64,000 bases of DNA from Sphingomonas sp. 1F27F7B. Lineage in GTDB: Bacteria; Pseudomonadota; Alphaproteobacteria; Sphingomonadales; Sphingomonadaceae. The notes beneath the pieces are model-generated. The model was not told the origin of the DNA. It ran no database searches and saw only the letters and a list, made by a program, of their open reading frames with translations. Position numbers and translations under genes: made by a program. Of the stretch, positions 27,710 to 38,061 are shown piece by piece (positions within the stretch are counted from its first letter, which is position 1; every line of letters begins with the position of its first letter). The stretch spans positions 1 to 64,000 of the forward strand of contig NZ_SCMK01000022.1 of assembly GCF_005503355.1 (NCBI RefSeq), given 5' to 3'.

Positions 27710-27795
27710 GAATGCTCGCTGCCATCATCGCGCCAACTATGCGTTCGCGGGTCCCATCGATCAGCTCGCACGTGCGCGATAGCGCGGTGCGGCCT

Positions 27796-29034
27796 TCAAA
27801 AAAGTATGCCTGTCTCGATCAGCGCGCGCAGCTGATCGCGTCGATCGAAGTCACGACCGAAGCCAAAGCCCGCCTCGAGGTTCCCGATCCGAGTGTACGA
27901 CACCTCTCCTCGCGCGAAGAATATGCCTTTCTGATAAGTCGGCGTTAAGGTCAGCGACCAGGCACTGCTTCCGGGACCATAAAGCAAGTTCGTTGGCGCA
28001 CACGACGCGTCCGATCCGCATCTTCCCCCGCTAGTCTTCAGATACTCAGCCCGCGCGCCGAGCGACCACTCCTTGTCGATCGCGTATTTAACGAGCAGCG
28101 CCCCGCCGTAGGTATCGGCGGAACGATTGATGCCGAGCTGATCATCGCGGCCAACGTGGCTGTATTGGAGATACGGCGTCAGCGTGAGCGGACCGCTCGT
28201 ATGGGTGTAAATGAGATTGAAAATGCTGCTATTGTTCTGCGCCAAAGGCGTCGCGAAGGAGGATTTGTCATTACGCGATAGCGCACCAGCGCCGACGAAG
28301 CTCAGCGAATTCGAGGAATCAAACGCGTAGGAAAGCGTGCCCGAGAGCCAGTTCAGCTTTCCCGAAAAGTAGCCGTCGTTAAGCGAGACCGCCGCACTGA
28401 CGGCTCCCTTGGCGTAGTTCACTTGGACGCCGCGGCTGATGGCCGGCTCCTGATTCCACAGCAAGCCGCGCTCGATATTGACGTTTTGGAAGGTGAACGT
28501 CGACTCCGCGCCGACCATCGTCGGCAGTAATCCGGCAGACACGGATAGTTCGGGCGATATCACCGCTTTCGCGTACGCCACCGGAACCGGACCAAAAAGC
28601 TGTTCTGTCGCTTCGGTCGCCTTCAGGTAAGACGTACCCAGCGAAGGGATGGAGTAAATGCCCGTCTGAACATAGAACTGTAGCGGGCCCCGGGTCGTTT
28701 GAAACTGGACTTGCGCGTTGCTGATATCGACGAAGCCATCGCGGTTGCCGATCCCGCCGGCGTGCGTTGCATTGGTCTGCGCGACGCCGATGCCCGTCAC
28801 TTGGCCCGACACCAGAACCTGACCGAACGGTCCTGCCTCAAGCGCGATGGCGTCAGGATTAGGGACGAGGGGGCCAGCAAAACTGGGTGCCGGAACCGGA
28901 TCTGCATATGCCGCGCTCGCGCCGAAGAACGTAGCGCACGCCACTCCAAGAGCCAGGGTCGAGGGCGATGTCAACCACCGTTTGTGTCGCGGCGTCGACT
29001 TGCGAATAGCAGAGAAATCGGCAGGTCCGGGCAT
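27796..29034 (-). CDS. Outer-membrane beta-barrel porin
   Basis: A 412-residue protein starting at 29034 (MPGPADFSA); a longer frame begins at 29073. It has a signal peptide (about 20-46, ending ASAAYADP). The rest alternates polar and hydrophobic residues in beta strands with Asn/Gly/Asp turns and ends in the aromatic IETGILF, the classical barrel C-terminus (Phe). It resembles OmpL-like (BBP2) porins. The substrate is unknown. A LysR gene lies upstream on the same strand and shares a promoter motif with it. Confidence 0.82.
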   Translation of the reverse strand: MPGPADFSAIRKSTPRHKRWLTSPSTLALGVACATFFGASAAYADPVPAPSFAGPLVPNPDAIALEAGPFGQVLVSGQVTGIGVAQTNATHAGGIGNRDGFVDISNAQVQFQTTRGPLQFYVQTGIYSIPSLGTSYLKATEATEQLFGPVPVAYAKAVISPELSVSAGLLPTMVGAESTFTFQNVNIERGLLWNQEPAISRGVQVNYAKGAVSAAVSLNDGYFSGKLNWLSGTLSYAFDSSNSLSFVGAGALSRNDKSSFATPLAQNNSSIFNLIYTHTSGPLTLTPYLQYSHVGRDDQLGINRSADTYGGALLVKYAIDKEWSLGARAEYLKTSGGRCGSDASCAPTNLLYGPGSSAWSLTLTPTYQKGIFFARGEVSYTRIGNLEAGFGFGRDFDRRDQLRALIETGILF

Positions 29035-29114
29035 ATTGCATCCCCATTTGATTGGGCAGATGCAGCGAAGCACTAATTTTACGCGTATAAAGGCGGCGCT
29101 TTATCTGACGCTGG

Positions 29115-29128
29115 GACGTAAGGATCGC
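29115..29128 (-). promoter_or_regulatory. Shared motif upstream of the porin gene (copy 1)
   Basis: GACGTAAGGATCGC on the plus strand, 81 bases upstream of the porin start. Nearly the same 14 bases (GACATAAGGATCGC) lie at 30236 upstream of the LysR gene, in the same orientation relative to the gene, with similar bases following. A common promoter element or LysR site is likely. Confidence 0.4.
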
Positions 29129-29213
29129 ATATATATTTGGGAGGGATCGGCACTGTTTGACGCCGCTTAGACCGCCTGGCGGTAATGGAACTCAGGAACG
29201 GCGGCTTCGACCA

Positions 29214-30110
29214 TTATGCAGTAGCTGCTTGCCCGGACGTCAAGCTCAGCAGCCGACGAAAGGGCGGGTTGTCGTTCTCGGTCGACCAGACCGCCGAGAA
29301 GGGCACCGCACAACCTTCGAGCCTCCGATAGGTGATGCCGGGGAACGCCGTCTCCGCGACCGATTGGCTTGCTATCGAGATGCCCCTGCCAATCGCAACC
29401 AACTGCATCAGGGTCTGTGACGACACCCGGTCACGCTGTATCCGTGGCGAATATCCAATAGAGGAGAGGTGCCGGAAAACGAACGCTTCGATATCGCGTC
29501 CCGGCGTAGCTTCGGTCACCAGGAACTGCTTCAGCCGGATGTCACTCCACGCGATTTCGCTCTTCTTCGTGAGTGCATCACTCTCCGGCAAGACGACGAA
29601 CACATCCTCGCTCCACAGCCGTTTGGTGGCGAGGCTTCCAGTGTCAAGCGGCGCGGCCATGAACGCGATATCGAGATTGCCGCGCTCCAGGTCCTCGAAG
29701 AGCTGTGTATGTGTGCCTTCCACAAACTCAAGCTGCACCGCTTCATGCTGCCGACAAAAGCGAATAAGGAGCTCCCCGAGAAACCCGGTTGCGAGCGGGG
29801 ATGACAGGCCGACGCGAACCGTACCGGACCTGCCGCGACCTATCGTGCCGACATCGCCTACCGCGCGATCAATCTCGTTCAGCGCGGCTTCGGCATGCTC
29901 GACAAAAATCGAGCCAGCTTGCGTTAGCGAAACGCCCGACCTCTTGCGAAGAAATAGGCTGGAGCCCAGCCCGTCCTCCAAGTTTCTGACCTGTCGACTG
30001 ATCGTCGACTCCCGCACCCCAAGGCGTGAGGATGCCTTGCGAAAGCTTCCAAACCGGGCGGCCGTCACAACGTATCGTATGTGCCTAAGTTCTAGCTCAA
30101 ATGCCTTCAC
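29214..30110 (-). CDS. LysR-family transcriptional regulator
   Basis: A 298-residue protein of typical length. The N-terminal HTH reads LRHIRYVVTAARFGSFRKAS, then SRLGVRESTISRQVRNLE. The effector domain (about 92-290) includes GTVRVGLSSPLATGFLGELL. It sits upstream of the porin gene, both on the minus strand, and may control it; the shared motif supports that. The inducer is unknown. Confidence 0.93.
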   Translation of the reverse strand: MKAFELELRHIRYVVTAARFGSFRKASSRLGVRESTISRQVRNLEDGLGSSLFLRKRSGVSLTQAGSIFVEHAEAALNEIDRAVGDVGTIGRGRSGTVRVGLSSPLATGFLGELLIRFCRQHEAVQLEFVEGTHTQLFEDLERGNLDIAFMAAPLDTGSLATKRLWSEDVFVVLPESDALTKKSEIAWSDIRLKQFLVTEATPGRDIEAFVFRHLSSIGYSPRIQRDRVSSQTLMQLVAIGRGISIASQSVAETAFPGITYRRLEGCAVPFSAVWSTENDNPPFRRLLSLTSGQAATA

Positions 30111-30493
30111 CGCCGGAGGGGCCGAGCTGTGCAGCGATGTTGGCGGGGATGGAAGCTACAGCGCATCTCGGCGTTACCTGTGATTGGAACGCGTCGAGTC
30201 GAACGCGATGCTATAGGAAGCTGCTTACCCCGCGTGACATAAGGATCGCGTAGAGTTTCGGGGGCGACCGCAAAGACCGCGTAAGACGCAGCCCTCATTC
30301 GCCAGTTCGAAAGCCTACTCTACTTCACTCGCATTCATCTATTCATGACCGGCCAAGAAGCGTCGCAGGCGGTAGCTGTGACATGCTTCCTTACGCCATC
30401 CTTATACACCGGCGTAAAAACTCAGCGCCGCCTTTACGTGCAACGTCTTAAAGGCGTCCCGCAGACTGACACTAAACTGGAGCTGCAGCCAAA
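30111..30493. other. Intergenic region between lysR and kdp
   Basis: Divergent 383-base region that must carry the promoters of the minus-strand lysR and the plus-strand kdp cluster. It holds the 30236 motif. Beyond that I see no gene, and no clear KdpE box could be read by eye. Confidence 0.4.
30236..30249 (-). promoter_or_regulatory. Shared motif upstream of the LysR gene (copy 2)
   Basis: GACATAAGGATCGC, 126 bases before the LysR start. It differs from the copy before the porin gene at one position of 14. This suggests co-regulation or LysR autoregulation. Confidence 0.4.
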
Positions 30494-30616
30494 ATGCTCA
30501 GCAACTTTCTGGCCGAGAAGCCGAGATCTGCGCGTCTACTGAGCCGCGTGCGTCCGCGCTCGCGCACGCAGAGACGATCTTTCGGCGTCGTCGCGCTGTT
30601 TGGAGAATCCTCGTGA
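30494..30616 (+). CDS. Possible 40-aa leader peptide before kdp
   Basis: An ATG at 30494 opens a 40-codon frame rich in Arg and Ser (MLSNFLAEKPRSARLLSRVR in its first half). Its TGA overlaps the GTG of the next small gene. A GCGTGCG/CGCACGC stem lies inside it (about 30546-30569). No ribosome site is clear. It may be a coupling leader or chance. Confidence 0.3.
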   Translation: MLSNFLAEKPRSARLLSRVRPRSRTQRRSFGVVALFGESS

Positions 30617-30708
30617 CCGAAACCCTCATGATTGGTCTGGCCGGCGCCTGCGCGGTCGGCCTCTTCATCTACCTTTTCTACGCCCTCATGAAGCCTGAGC
30701 GCTTCTGA
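30613..30708 (+). CDS. KdpF-like small membrane protein (first copy)
   Basis: A 31-residue protein with a GTG start: VTETLMIGLAGACAVGLFIY and on to LMKPERF. One transmembrane helix and the closing KPERF match KdpF peptides, which stabilise the KdpFABC pump. GGAG lies eight bases upstream. A second, different KdpF-like peptide follows. Confidence 0.6.
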   Translation: MTETLMIGLAGACAVGLFIYLFYALMKPERF

Positions 30709-30744
30709 GCATCAACGATCCATTCTAACCGGCAGGTGGCAAAT

Positions 30745-30828
30745 ATGGGCGACCTCATCTTCGTAGCGGTAACGCTCGGATTCTTCGCAATCACAGCAGG
30801 GTTCATCGTGGCCCTCGATCGAATTTGA
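30745..30828 (+). CDS. kdpF: KdpF-like small membrane protein (second copy)
   Basis: A 27-residue peptide, [20 protein letters not shown] plus IVALDRI, with a single membrane helix. It is 10 bases before kdpA. Alphaproteobacterial kdp operons often have this type of peptide in the KdpF position. Which of the two small genes is the functional subunit cannot be decided here. Confidence 0.65.
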   Translation: MGDLIFVAVTLGFFAITAGFIVALDRI

Positions 30829-30838
30829 GGGGGCTCTG

Positions 30839-32542
30839 ATGGGATACGATCTGAATCAATTCATCGTCGTTCTGGCGATCATGACGGGCCTCGTCTTTGT
30901 GACTGGCCCGTGGCTCAAGCGCATCTTCACCGCGCCTGGACACAATATTATCGAGCGCGGCACCTACCGGTTGCTGGGAGTCGATCCCGCCGAGCCGATG
31001 TCTTGGAAACGCTATGGCGCGGTGCTGCTCCTCAGCAACGCCGCCATGATGCTGCTCGGCTACCTGATTTTGCGTATCCAGCAACTTCTGCCCGGCGATT
31101 CGCTCGGTCGCTCTTCGCAGACACCCGACCTCGCGTTCAACACCGTCGCCTCGTTCATCACCAATACCAACTGGCAGGCCTATTCTGGCGAAACGAGCCT
31201 CTCGAACCTGTCGCAGATGGCGGTCATCACCTTCCTGATGACCGTCAGCGCCGCGACCGGCGTTGCCGCCGCGGGCGGCTTCATCCGGGGCCTTAGCCGC
31301 AAGAGCGCCGGCGACATCGGCAATTATTGGGTCGACTTCACGCGCGTCACCTACCGCCTGCTGCTCCCGTTCTGCTTCGTCCTTGCGCTCATCTATGTGT
31401 GGCAGGGCATGCCGCAGACGCTGACGGCCGACACGGTGGTCACGACGCTCGAAGGCGCTCGCCAGCAACTCATCATCGGGCCGGTGGCCAGTCTCGAGAC
31501 CATCAAGCACATCGGCACCAACGGCGGTGGCTTCTTCGGCATGAACGCCGCGCATCCGTTTGAAAACCCGACACCGCTCACCAACACGCTGCACATCCTG
31601 AGCATGTTGTTGATCCCGTCGGCCCTGACCTACGTCTTCGGATCGATGATCGCCAACCGCAAGCAGGGTTGGTCGTTCTTCGCCGCCTTCTTCGTCATGT
31701 TCCTCGGTTTCCTAGCGCTGGTCTACGGCGCCGAGCATGCGGGCAATCCGATGCTCTCGCCGCTGGGAATTGATCAGGCGCAGACCGCAACGCTCGGCGG
31801 CGGCAACATGGAGGGTAAGGAACTTCGCTTCGGCATCGCGCAGACCAGCCTGTTCGTGACCACCACGACGGCGGCGACGACGGGATCGGTCGACTCGATG
31901 CACGCCTCGCTGACGCCGCTTGGCGGCCTCGTCCCGATCGCCCAGATGATGCTCAACAACGTGTTCGGCGGCGATGGCGTCGGCCTCATCAATCTCGTCA
32001 CCTATGCAATTCTGACCGTCTTCCTGGTCGGCATGATGATCGGGCGAACGCCCGAATTCCTCGGCAAGAAGGTCGAGGCGCGCGAGATGAAGTTCGTGAT
32101 GCTGGCTGTTCTGGCCCATGCCTTCAGCATCCTCGGTTTCACGGCGCTCGCATGCGTCATGCCCTCCACCGTCGACAGTCTGGCCAACATGGGGCCCCAC
32201 GGTTTCAGCGAAGTGCTCTACGCCTATACCTCGGGCACCGCCAACAACGGTTCGGCCTTCGCCGGCTTCAACGCCAACACGCCCTTCTTCAACACAACCA
32301 TTGGGCTCGCGATGCTGGTCGGGCGCTATCTGACCTTGCTGCCGATGCTGGCGGTCGCGGGCGTGATGGCGGCGAAGACGACGGTGCCGGCTGGCCCAGG
32401 GACGCTCTCGACCGCAACGCCGCTGTTCACAGGGCTTCTCGTGTTCGTGGTGTTGGTGGTCGGGGGTCTGACCTTCCTCCCCGCGCTCGCGCTCGGCCCG
32501 ATCGTCGAGCATCTGCTGATGCTGTCTGGCACGACATTCTGA
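30839..32542 (+). CDS. kdpA: KdpA, potassium-binding subunit
   Basis: A 567-residue polytopic membrane protein that forms the K+ channel-like part of the high-affinity KdpFABC pump. Selectivity-filter segments are recognisable: [19 protein letters not shown], then [20 protein letters not shown], and [13 protein letters not shown]. Full length and intact. The next gene is kdpC rather than the usual kdpB. Confidence 0.96.
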   Translation: MGYDLNQFIVVLAIMTGLVFVTGPWLKRIFTAPGHNIIERGTYRLLGVDPAEPMSWKRYGAVLLLSNAAMMLLGYLILRIQQLLPGDSLGRSSQTPDLAFNTVASFITNTNWQAYSGETSLSNLSQMAVITFLMTVSAATGVAAAGGFIRGLSRKSAGDIGNYWVDFTRVTYRLLLPFCFVLALIYVWQGMPQTLTADTVVTTLEGARQQLIIGPVASLETIKHIGTNGGGFFGMNAAHPFENPTPLTNTLHILSMLLIPSALTYVFGSMIANRKQGWSFFAAFFVMFLGFLALVYGAEHAGNPMLSPLGIDQAQTATLGGGNMEGKELRFGIAQTSLFVTTTTAATTGSVDSMHASLTPLGGLVPIAQMMLNNVFGGDGVGLINLVTYAILTVFLVGMMIGRTPEFLGKKVEAREMKFVMLAVLAHAFSILGFTALACVMPSTVDSLANMGPHGFSEVLYAYTSGTANNGSAFAGFNANTPFFNTTIGLAMLVGRYLTLLPMLAVAGVMAAKTTVPAGPGTLSTATPLFTGLLVFVVLVVGGLTFLPALALGPIVEHLLMLSGTTF

Positions 32543-32552
32543 GGACATCGCC

Positions 32553-33233
32553 ATGCACAACGATCAATCGACATCCGCCGACCTCTCTGCCACCTCCGCC
32601 TTCAAGGGCATCGCCCGGCCGGTGCTCGTTTCAGCCCTGCTATTCATGGTGGTGACAGGTCTGGCCTATCCGCTGGCGACAACCGGCGTCGCCAATCTGC
32701 TCTTCCCGAGCCAGGCTCAGGGAAGCCTGATCGAGAGAAACGGGCAGGCCATCGGGTCTCGCCAGATCGGACAATATTTCGCCCGCCCGGAATATTTCCA
32801 TAGTCGGCCAAGCGCCACGTCGGGTCCCGACCCGCAGGACCCCTCCAAGACGGTCGACCAGCCGTATAACGCTGGAGCCAGCGCCGCGAGCAACCAGGGT
32901 GTCCTCAGCAAGAAGCTCCTCACCGCGGTCGAAGAGCGCGCCATCGCCTACCGTCAGGAGAACGGACTGGCGGCCAACGCCGCCGTTCCGGTCGACGCGG
33001 TGACCGCGTCCGGCTCAGGTCTCGACCCGCATATCTCGATCGCCAACGCCAACATCCAGGCGCAGCGGGTCGCTCGCGCCCGAGGGGTGGCGGTGGACCG
33101 CGTCCTGGCGCTGATCAATGAGAATGTAGATCGACCGCAGTTCGGTCTGTTCGGCGACCCACGCGTCAATGTCCTTGCACTCAATCTCGCGCTCGACGCG
33201 GCTGCCGCGCCGGCCCGTCCGGCTGCCCAATAA
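32553..33233 (+). CDS. kdpC: KdpC subunit, placed before kdpB
   Basis: A 226-residue protein with one N-terminal membrane helix (about 24-45) and the KdpC patterns QYFARPEYFHSRPSAT, YNAGASAASNQG and GSGLDPHISIANANIQAQRV. It is a little longer than the usual 190-200 residues owing to short N- and C-terminal additions. Its position between kdpA and kdpB departs from the standard kdpABC order. Confidence 0.95.
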   Translation: MHNDQSTSADLSATSAFKGIARPVLVSALLFMVVTGLAYPLATTGVANLLFPSQAQGSLIERNGQAIGSRQIGQYFARPEYFHSRPSATSGPDPQDPSKTVDQPYNAGASAASNQGVLSKKLLTAVEERAIAYRQENGLAANAAVPVDAVTASGSGLDPHISIANANIQAQRVARARGVAVDRVLALINENVDRPQFGLFGDPRVNVLALNLALDAAAAPARPAAQ

Positions 33234-33248
33234 AACCGAGGTGGCATC

Positions 33249-35333
33249 ATGTCCGATCTAGAGACTCCTACGGCGCAGAGCGCCGCCGTCCTCGGCGGAA
33301 ACGTCAAGCAAGTGCCGTGGGCATCAGTGGCCGCGGAAGCCTTCAAGAAGCTGTCACCGCGCGTTCAGATCAAGAACCCGGTGATGTTCGTCGTGTTTCT
33401 CGGCAGCATCGTCACAACTTTGCTTTTCATTCAGGCCGTGACCGGCAAGGGCGAGGCGTCCGCTCCCTTCATCTTCGCGATCGCCGCATGGCTTTGGTTC
33501 ACGGTCCTTTTCGCCAACGCTGCCGAGGCCATGGCGGAAGGGCGCGGCAAGGCGCAGGCCGATGCGCTGCGCGCCACCCGCCAGCGCGTTCTCGCTCGGA
33601 TGCTCAAGGAGCCGCGACGTGACGCCGAATCCTGGCCTCAGGCGAGCGACGAATTGGGTGTGGGAGCATACGTGCTTGTCGAGGCCGGCGAGATCATCCC
33701 GGCCGACGGCGAAGTGCTGCAAGGCGCAGCTTCGGTGGATGAGTCCGCAATCACCGGCGAGTCCGCCCCCGTAATCCGCGAGGCAGGCGGCGACTTCGCA
33801 TCCGTGACGGGCGGCACACGCGTGCTTTCGGACTGGATTGTTGTCGAGGTCACTGCCAAGCCGGGCGAGGCCTTCCTCGATCGCATGATCGCGATGGTCG
33901 AAGGCGCTAAGCGTGGCAAGACACCCAACGAGATCGCACTGACGATCCTATTGGTGGCACTCACGATCATCTTCCTGCTCGTCTGCGTCACCCTCCTGCC
34001 GTTCTCTAGCTTCAGCACGATCATCAACGGCTCGGGCACGGTGGTGACGATCACGGTGCTCATTGCGCTTCTCGTTTGCCTCATCCCGACGACGATCGGA
34101 GCACTGCTCTCAGCCGTGGGCATCGCCGGTATGAGCCGGATGATGAAGGCCAATGTGCTGGCCACCTCTGGCCGCGCGATCGAGGCGGCGGGTGATGTCG
34201 ACGTCCTCCTCCTCGACAAGACCGGCACGATCACGCTCGGCAATCGCGAGGCGACGAAGTTTCATCCCGCGCCCGGCATCAAAGAGCCCGCGCTGGCCGA
34301 CGCGGCGCAGCTCGCATCCCTTGCCGACGAGACGCCCGAAGGGCGCTCTATCGTGATCCTGGCCAAAAACGCTTTCGGCATCCGCGGCCGCGAGCTTCAG
34401 GGCGCGGAGACAATCGGTTTCACCGCGCAAACCCGAATGAGCGGCATCAACATCGACGGCCGCCAGATCCGGAAAGGTGCGGCCAGTGCGATCCGCGCCC
34501 ATGTCGAGGCGATGGGCGGTGTCTTCCCCAAGGAAGTGACCACGACCGTCGAAGAAGTTTCTCGCCGCGGCAGCACACCGCTCGTCGTTAGCGACGGAAC
34601 CAATGTCCTGGGCGTGATCGAGCTCAAGGACATCATCAAAGGCGGGATCAAGGAGCGCTTCGCCGAGCTTCGCGCGATGGGCATCAAGACCGTGATGATC
34701 ACCGGCGACAACCAGTTGACGGCAGCGACCATCGCGGCCGAAGCCGGCGTCGACGATTACTTGGCTGAGGCGACGCCGGAGGACAAGCTCCGGCTTATTC
34801 GTCAGTACCAGGCTGAGGGACGGCTCGTCGCGATGACCGGCGACGGCACCAACGACGCGCCCGCGCTCGCCCAAGCCGATGTCGCCGTCGCGATGAACAG
34901 CGGTACGCAGGCGGCCAAGGAAGCCGGCAATATGGTCGATCTCGACAGCAACCCAACCAAGCTGCTGCGCGTCGTCGAAGTCGGCAAGCAGATGATCATG
35001 ACGCGCGGCGCGCTCACGACCTTTAGCGTCGCAAACGACCTGGCCAAGTATTTCGCGATCATTCCCGCCGCCTTCGTCGCGACCTATCCGCCGCTCGCCG
35101 CGCTCAACGTGATGGGACTGCACAGCCCAGCCTCGGCGATTCTCTCTGCGGTCATCTTCAACGCGCTGATCATCGTCGTGCTAATCCCGCTCGCCCTACG
35201 CGGGGTGAAGTATCGCGCCGAACCGGCGGCGCGGCTTCTCGGTCGCAACCTGCTCATCTACGGATTAGGCGGGATTATCGTGCCATTTATAGGTATAAAG
35301 CTCATCGACCTCGTGCTCACGCCGTTCTTTTAG
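33249..35333 (+). CDS. kdpB: KdpB, P-type ATPase subunit
   Basis: A 694-residue P-type ATPase. TGES actuator loop ([15 protein letters not shown]), phosphorylation site [11 protein letters not shown] (Asp323), nucleotide domain with KGAAS, hinge [20 protein letters not shown]. It drives K+ uptake with KdpA, KdpC and KdpF. Starts 15 bases after kdpC and follows GAGGTGG. Confidence 0.97.
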   Translation: MSDLETPTAQSAAVLGGNVKQVPWASVAAEAFKKLSPRVQIKNPVMFVVFLGSIVTTLLFIQAVTGKGEASAPFIFAIAAWLWFTVLFANAAEAMAEGRGKAQADALRATRQRVLARMLKEPRRDAESWPQASDELGVGAYVLVEAGEIIPADGEVLQGAASVDESAITGESAPVIREAGGDFASVTGGTRVLSDWIVVEVTAKPGEAFLDRMIAMVEGAKRGKTPNEIALTILLVALTIIFLLVCVTLLPFSSFSTIINGSGTVVTITVLIALLVCLIPTTIGALLSAVGIAGMSRMMKANVLATSGRAIEAAGDVDVLLLDKTGTITLGNREATKFHPAPGIKEPALADAAQLASLADETPEGRSIVILAKNAFGIRGRELQGAETIGFTAQTRMSGINIDGRQIRKGAASAIRAHVEAMGGVFPKEVTTTVEEVSRRGSTPLVVSDGTNVLGVIELKDIIKGGIKERFAELRAMGIKTVMITGDNQLTAATIAAEAGVDDYLAEATPEDKLRLIRQYQAEGRLVAMTGDGTNDAPALAQADVAVAMNSGTQAAKEAGNMVDLDSNPTKLLRVVEVGKQMIMTRGALTTFSVANDLAKYFAIIPAAFVATYPPLAALNVMGLHSPASAILSAVIFNALIIVVLIPLALRGVKYRAEPAARLLGRNLLIYGLGGIIVPFIGIKLIDLVLTPFF

Positions 35334-35370
35334 ACGAACGGCGTGCGGCACTGGCGTGAGGCAGTAGACG

Positions 35371-38061
35371 ATGAACGATCAGCGACCTGATCCGGACGCT
35401 CTTCTGGAGGCCGTAAGAGGTAACGCAGAGCACTCCAAACGCGGACAACTCAAGATTTTCTTCGGGGCCTGCGCTGGGGTGGGGAAGACCTTTGCGATGC
35501 TTCAAGCGGCGCGGCAGGCTCAGGATGAGGGCGTGCGGGTCGGGATCGGCATCGTCGAGACGCACGGCCGCAAGGAAACCGAGGCGCTGATCGACGGCTT
35601 TGCCATTCTCCCGCGCAAGACGTTGCCGGGTAATGGCAGGCCTGTCACCGAGTTCGATCTCGATGGCGCCCTGGCGTCCGACTACAAGCTGCTGGTGGTC
35701 GACGAGCTTGCCCACACGAACGTCGCCGGCAGCCGCCATGCCAAGCGGTGGCAAGATGTCGAAGAGCTGCTCGACGCCGGCGTCGATGTCTACACCGCGC
35801 TCAACGTACAGCACCTCGACAGCCTCAACGACATCGTCGGCGGCATTATCGGCATTCGCGTCCGTGAAACCGTTCCCGATCGCATTTTCGATTCCGCGAC
35901 CGATGTCGTGCTGGTCGACCTGCCGCCGGACGATCTGCTCGCCCGCATGAACGCCGGCAAGGTCTACTTGCCCGTGTCAATCGAGCGCGCGCGTCAGAAC
36001 TTCTTCCGCCGCGGCAATCTGATCGCGCTACGCGAGCTTGCGCTCCGCCGCGTCGCCGACCGGGTCAACGCCGATGTCCGGACCTACCGCGTCTCGCACG
36101 CGATCAAGACGGTCTGGCCGACGCAGGAATTGCTCATGGTCTGCGTCAGCGCGGATCGGTCCCAGGAAAAGCTCGTCCGTGAAGCCGGGCGCCTCGCCCA
36201 GCGGCTTCAGGCCAAATGGATCGTCGTCCACGTCGATCAGCCCTATCAAAATAATGACGCGCGATCCCGCGAGGCGCTGCTCGTCATCGCGAAGACGGCC
36301 CAATCAGCCGGCGCGGAATTTGCAAATGTCCCTGGCCAAGACATTACCGAGGCGATCCTCGACTATGCTCGAAAGCGCAACGCCACCAAGCTAATCATCG
36401 GAAACACAGCTCGCCGACGCATATTTACGTTCAAACGCCGATTGCAGGAACGGCTTGCCCGCGCCAATCCGGAAATTGGGCTCCTGCTGCTGAGCGTTGA
36501 CGAAGTCCGGGCGACCCGCCGAGTTCGTTGGATACCGGAGGAGCCGCAGACGCAGATCGCGGCGCTTGGCATCGCCACGCTCGCATGCGGCGCGGCGACC
36601 TTCCTCGCCTCCCAGCTCGTAGGCTTTTTCGATCTTTCCAATGTCGTCATGCTTTTCCTGGTGACGACCGTGTTCATCGCCTTGCGACTCGGCCGCCTCG
36701 CTGGGGCGTGGGCGTCCCTGCTTTCGGTAGGCTGCTTTGACTTCTTCTTCGTCGAGCCGAAGCTCTCGTTCGCGGTCACCGACACGCAATACATATTCAC
36801 TTTCGCGCTTATGATGGTAGTCGCAGTCGTGATCAGCCAACTCGCGGCGCGGCTCCGATCGGAAGCTCGTGTAGCCCGCGCCGGAGAACGAAGGGCGTCG
36901 GCCTTGGCCAGGATCGCCCGCGACCTCTCAAGCGCGATCAAGATAGACCAAGTTGTCGCAATTTGCCGGGAAGCGCTGACACCACTGTTCGAAGCGCGGA
37001 TCATCCTCCTGGTTCCCGACAAGAACGAGCGCTTGATGCCTACCGAGGACCCCGGCCTTGTCGATACATCGACCGCACAATGGGCTTTCGATCATGGACA
37101 GCAAGCGGGCCTTGGCACTCAGACCTTGAGCGCCGCCCACGCCCTGTACCTTCCCCTGAAAGCGTCGATGGCCATGCGCGGAGTGCTGGCGGTCGTGCCG
37201 GTCGGCGCGCCGCTGCCCGACGATCCGGACGATCGCCGTCTGCTTGATGCCTGCTGCTCGACCATTGGCCTCACGCTCGAGCGCATCCACTTCATGGAAG
37301 TCGCACAGGAAACCCTGGTCCGGATGGAGGGTGAGAAGCTCCGCAACGCGCTGCTGTCGGCCGTATCGCACGACCTCAAGACGCCGCTGACCGCGATCCG
37401 CGGCCTGGCCGAGACGCTCGAGCATCGCAAATAGCTTCCAGTCGAAGATCGCAGTGACCTGGCGCGCTCGATCCGGGTTCAGGCTGACGAGCTCAAGCGC
37501 CTCGTTGCCAACCTGCTCGACCTGGCACGCATGCAAAGCGAAGGCGTGCGGCTCAACAAGGAATGGAATTCCTTGAGCGAGATCGTCGGCAGCGCCGTGT
37601 TACAATCGCGCGCGATCCTCGAACCTCGCAAGGTTCGCACCAATCTGCCGGCGGATCTTCCGCTCATAGAGGCCGATGCCACGCTCATCGAGCGCGTTCT
37701 GATCAATCTGTTCGACAACGCCGCCAAGTATACCCCGCGCGATAGCACGATAAACGTTCGGGCCGGTGCTACGGCGGACACCATGTATCTTATCGTTGAA
37801 GATAATGGCCCCGGGCTCCCCGTGCGGGATCCGGAAATGCTCTTCGAGCCGTTCGCGCGTGGGCAGAAGGAGTCGTCGGTCGCCGGCGTTGGATTGGGGC
37901 TCGCGCTCTGCCGCAGTATCATCACGGCTCACGGCGGAAGCATCCGAGCCGAACAGCGCAAACCAAACGGAGCCGCGTTCGAGATACGACTGCCGCTTGG
38001 GACGCCGCCTGCGATCGAAAGTGAACCGATCCATGATCAAGCCGCGCATTCTGATCGTTGA
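35371..38061 (+). pseudogene. kdpD: kdpD sensor kinase, interrupted by an in-frame TAG
   Basis: The full frame is 896 codons, the normal KdpD length: KdpD/Usp sensor domains (Walker A FGACAGVGKT near 32-41; DELAHTNVAGSRHAKRWQDV), DUF4118 membrane region (about 400-500), GAF region, HisKA with SHDLKTPLTAIRG (His667), and HATPase with NLFDNAAKYT and EDNGPGLP. A TAG at 37432-37434 (codon 688) separates the phospho-acceptor from the ATPase domain, with reading otherwise intact on both sides. CAG to TAG is the simplest change. Without suppression the kinase cannot work. It overlaps kdpE. Confidence 0.9.

Noticed and set aside
31712-32560. 282-codon minus-strand frame inside kdpA
   Set aside because: Shadow of the highly conserved KdpA frame.
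37531-38061. Second half of kdpD as a separate kinase gene
   Set aside because: Same frame as the first half with no ribosome site; total length equals normal KdpD, so a nonsense mutation explains it.
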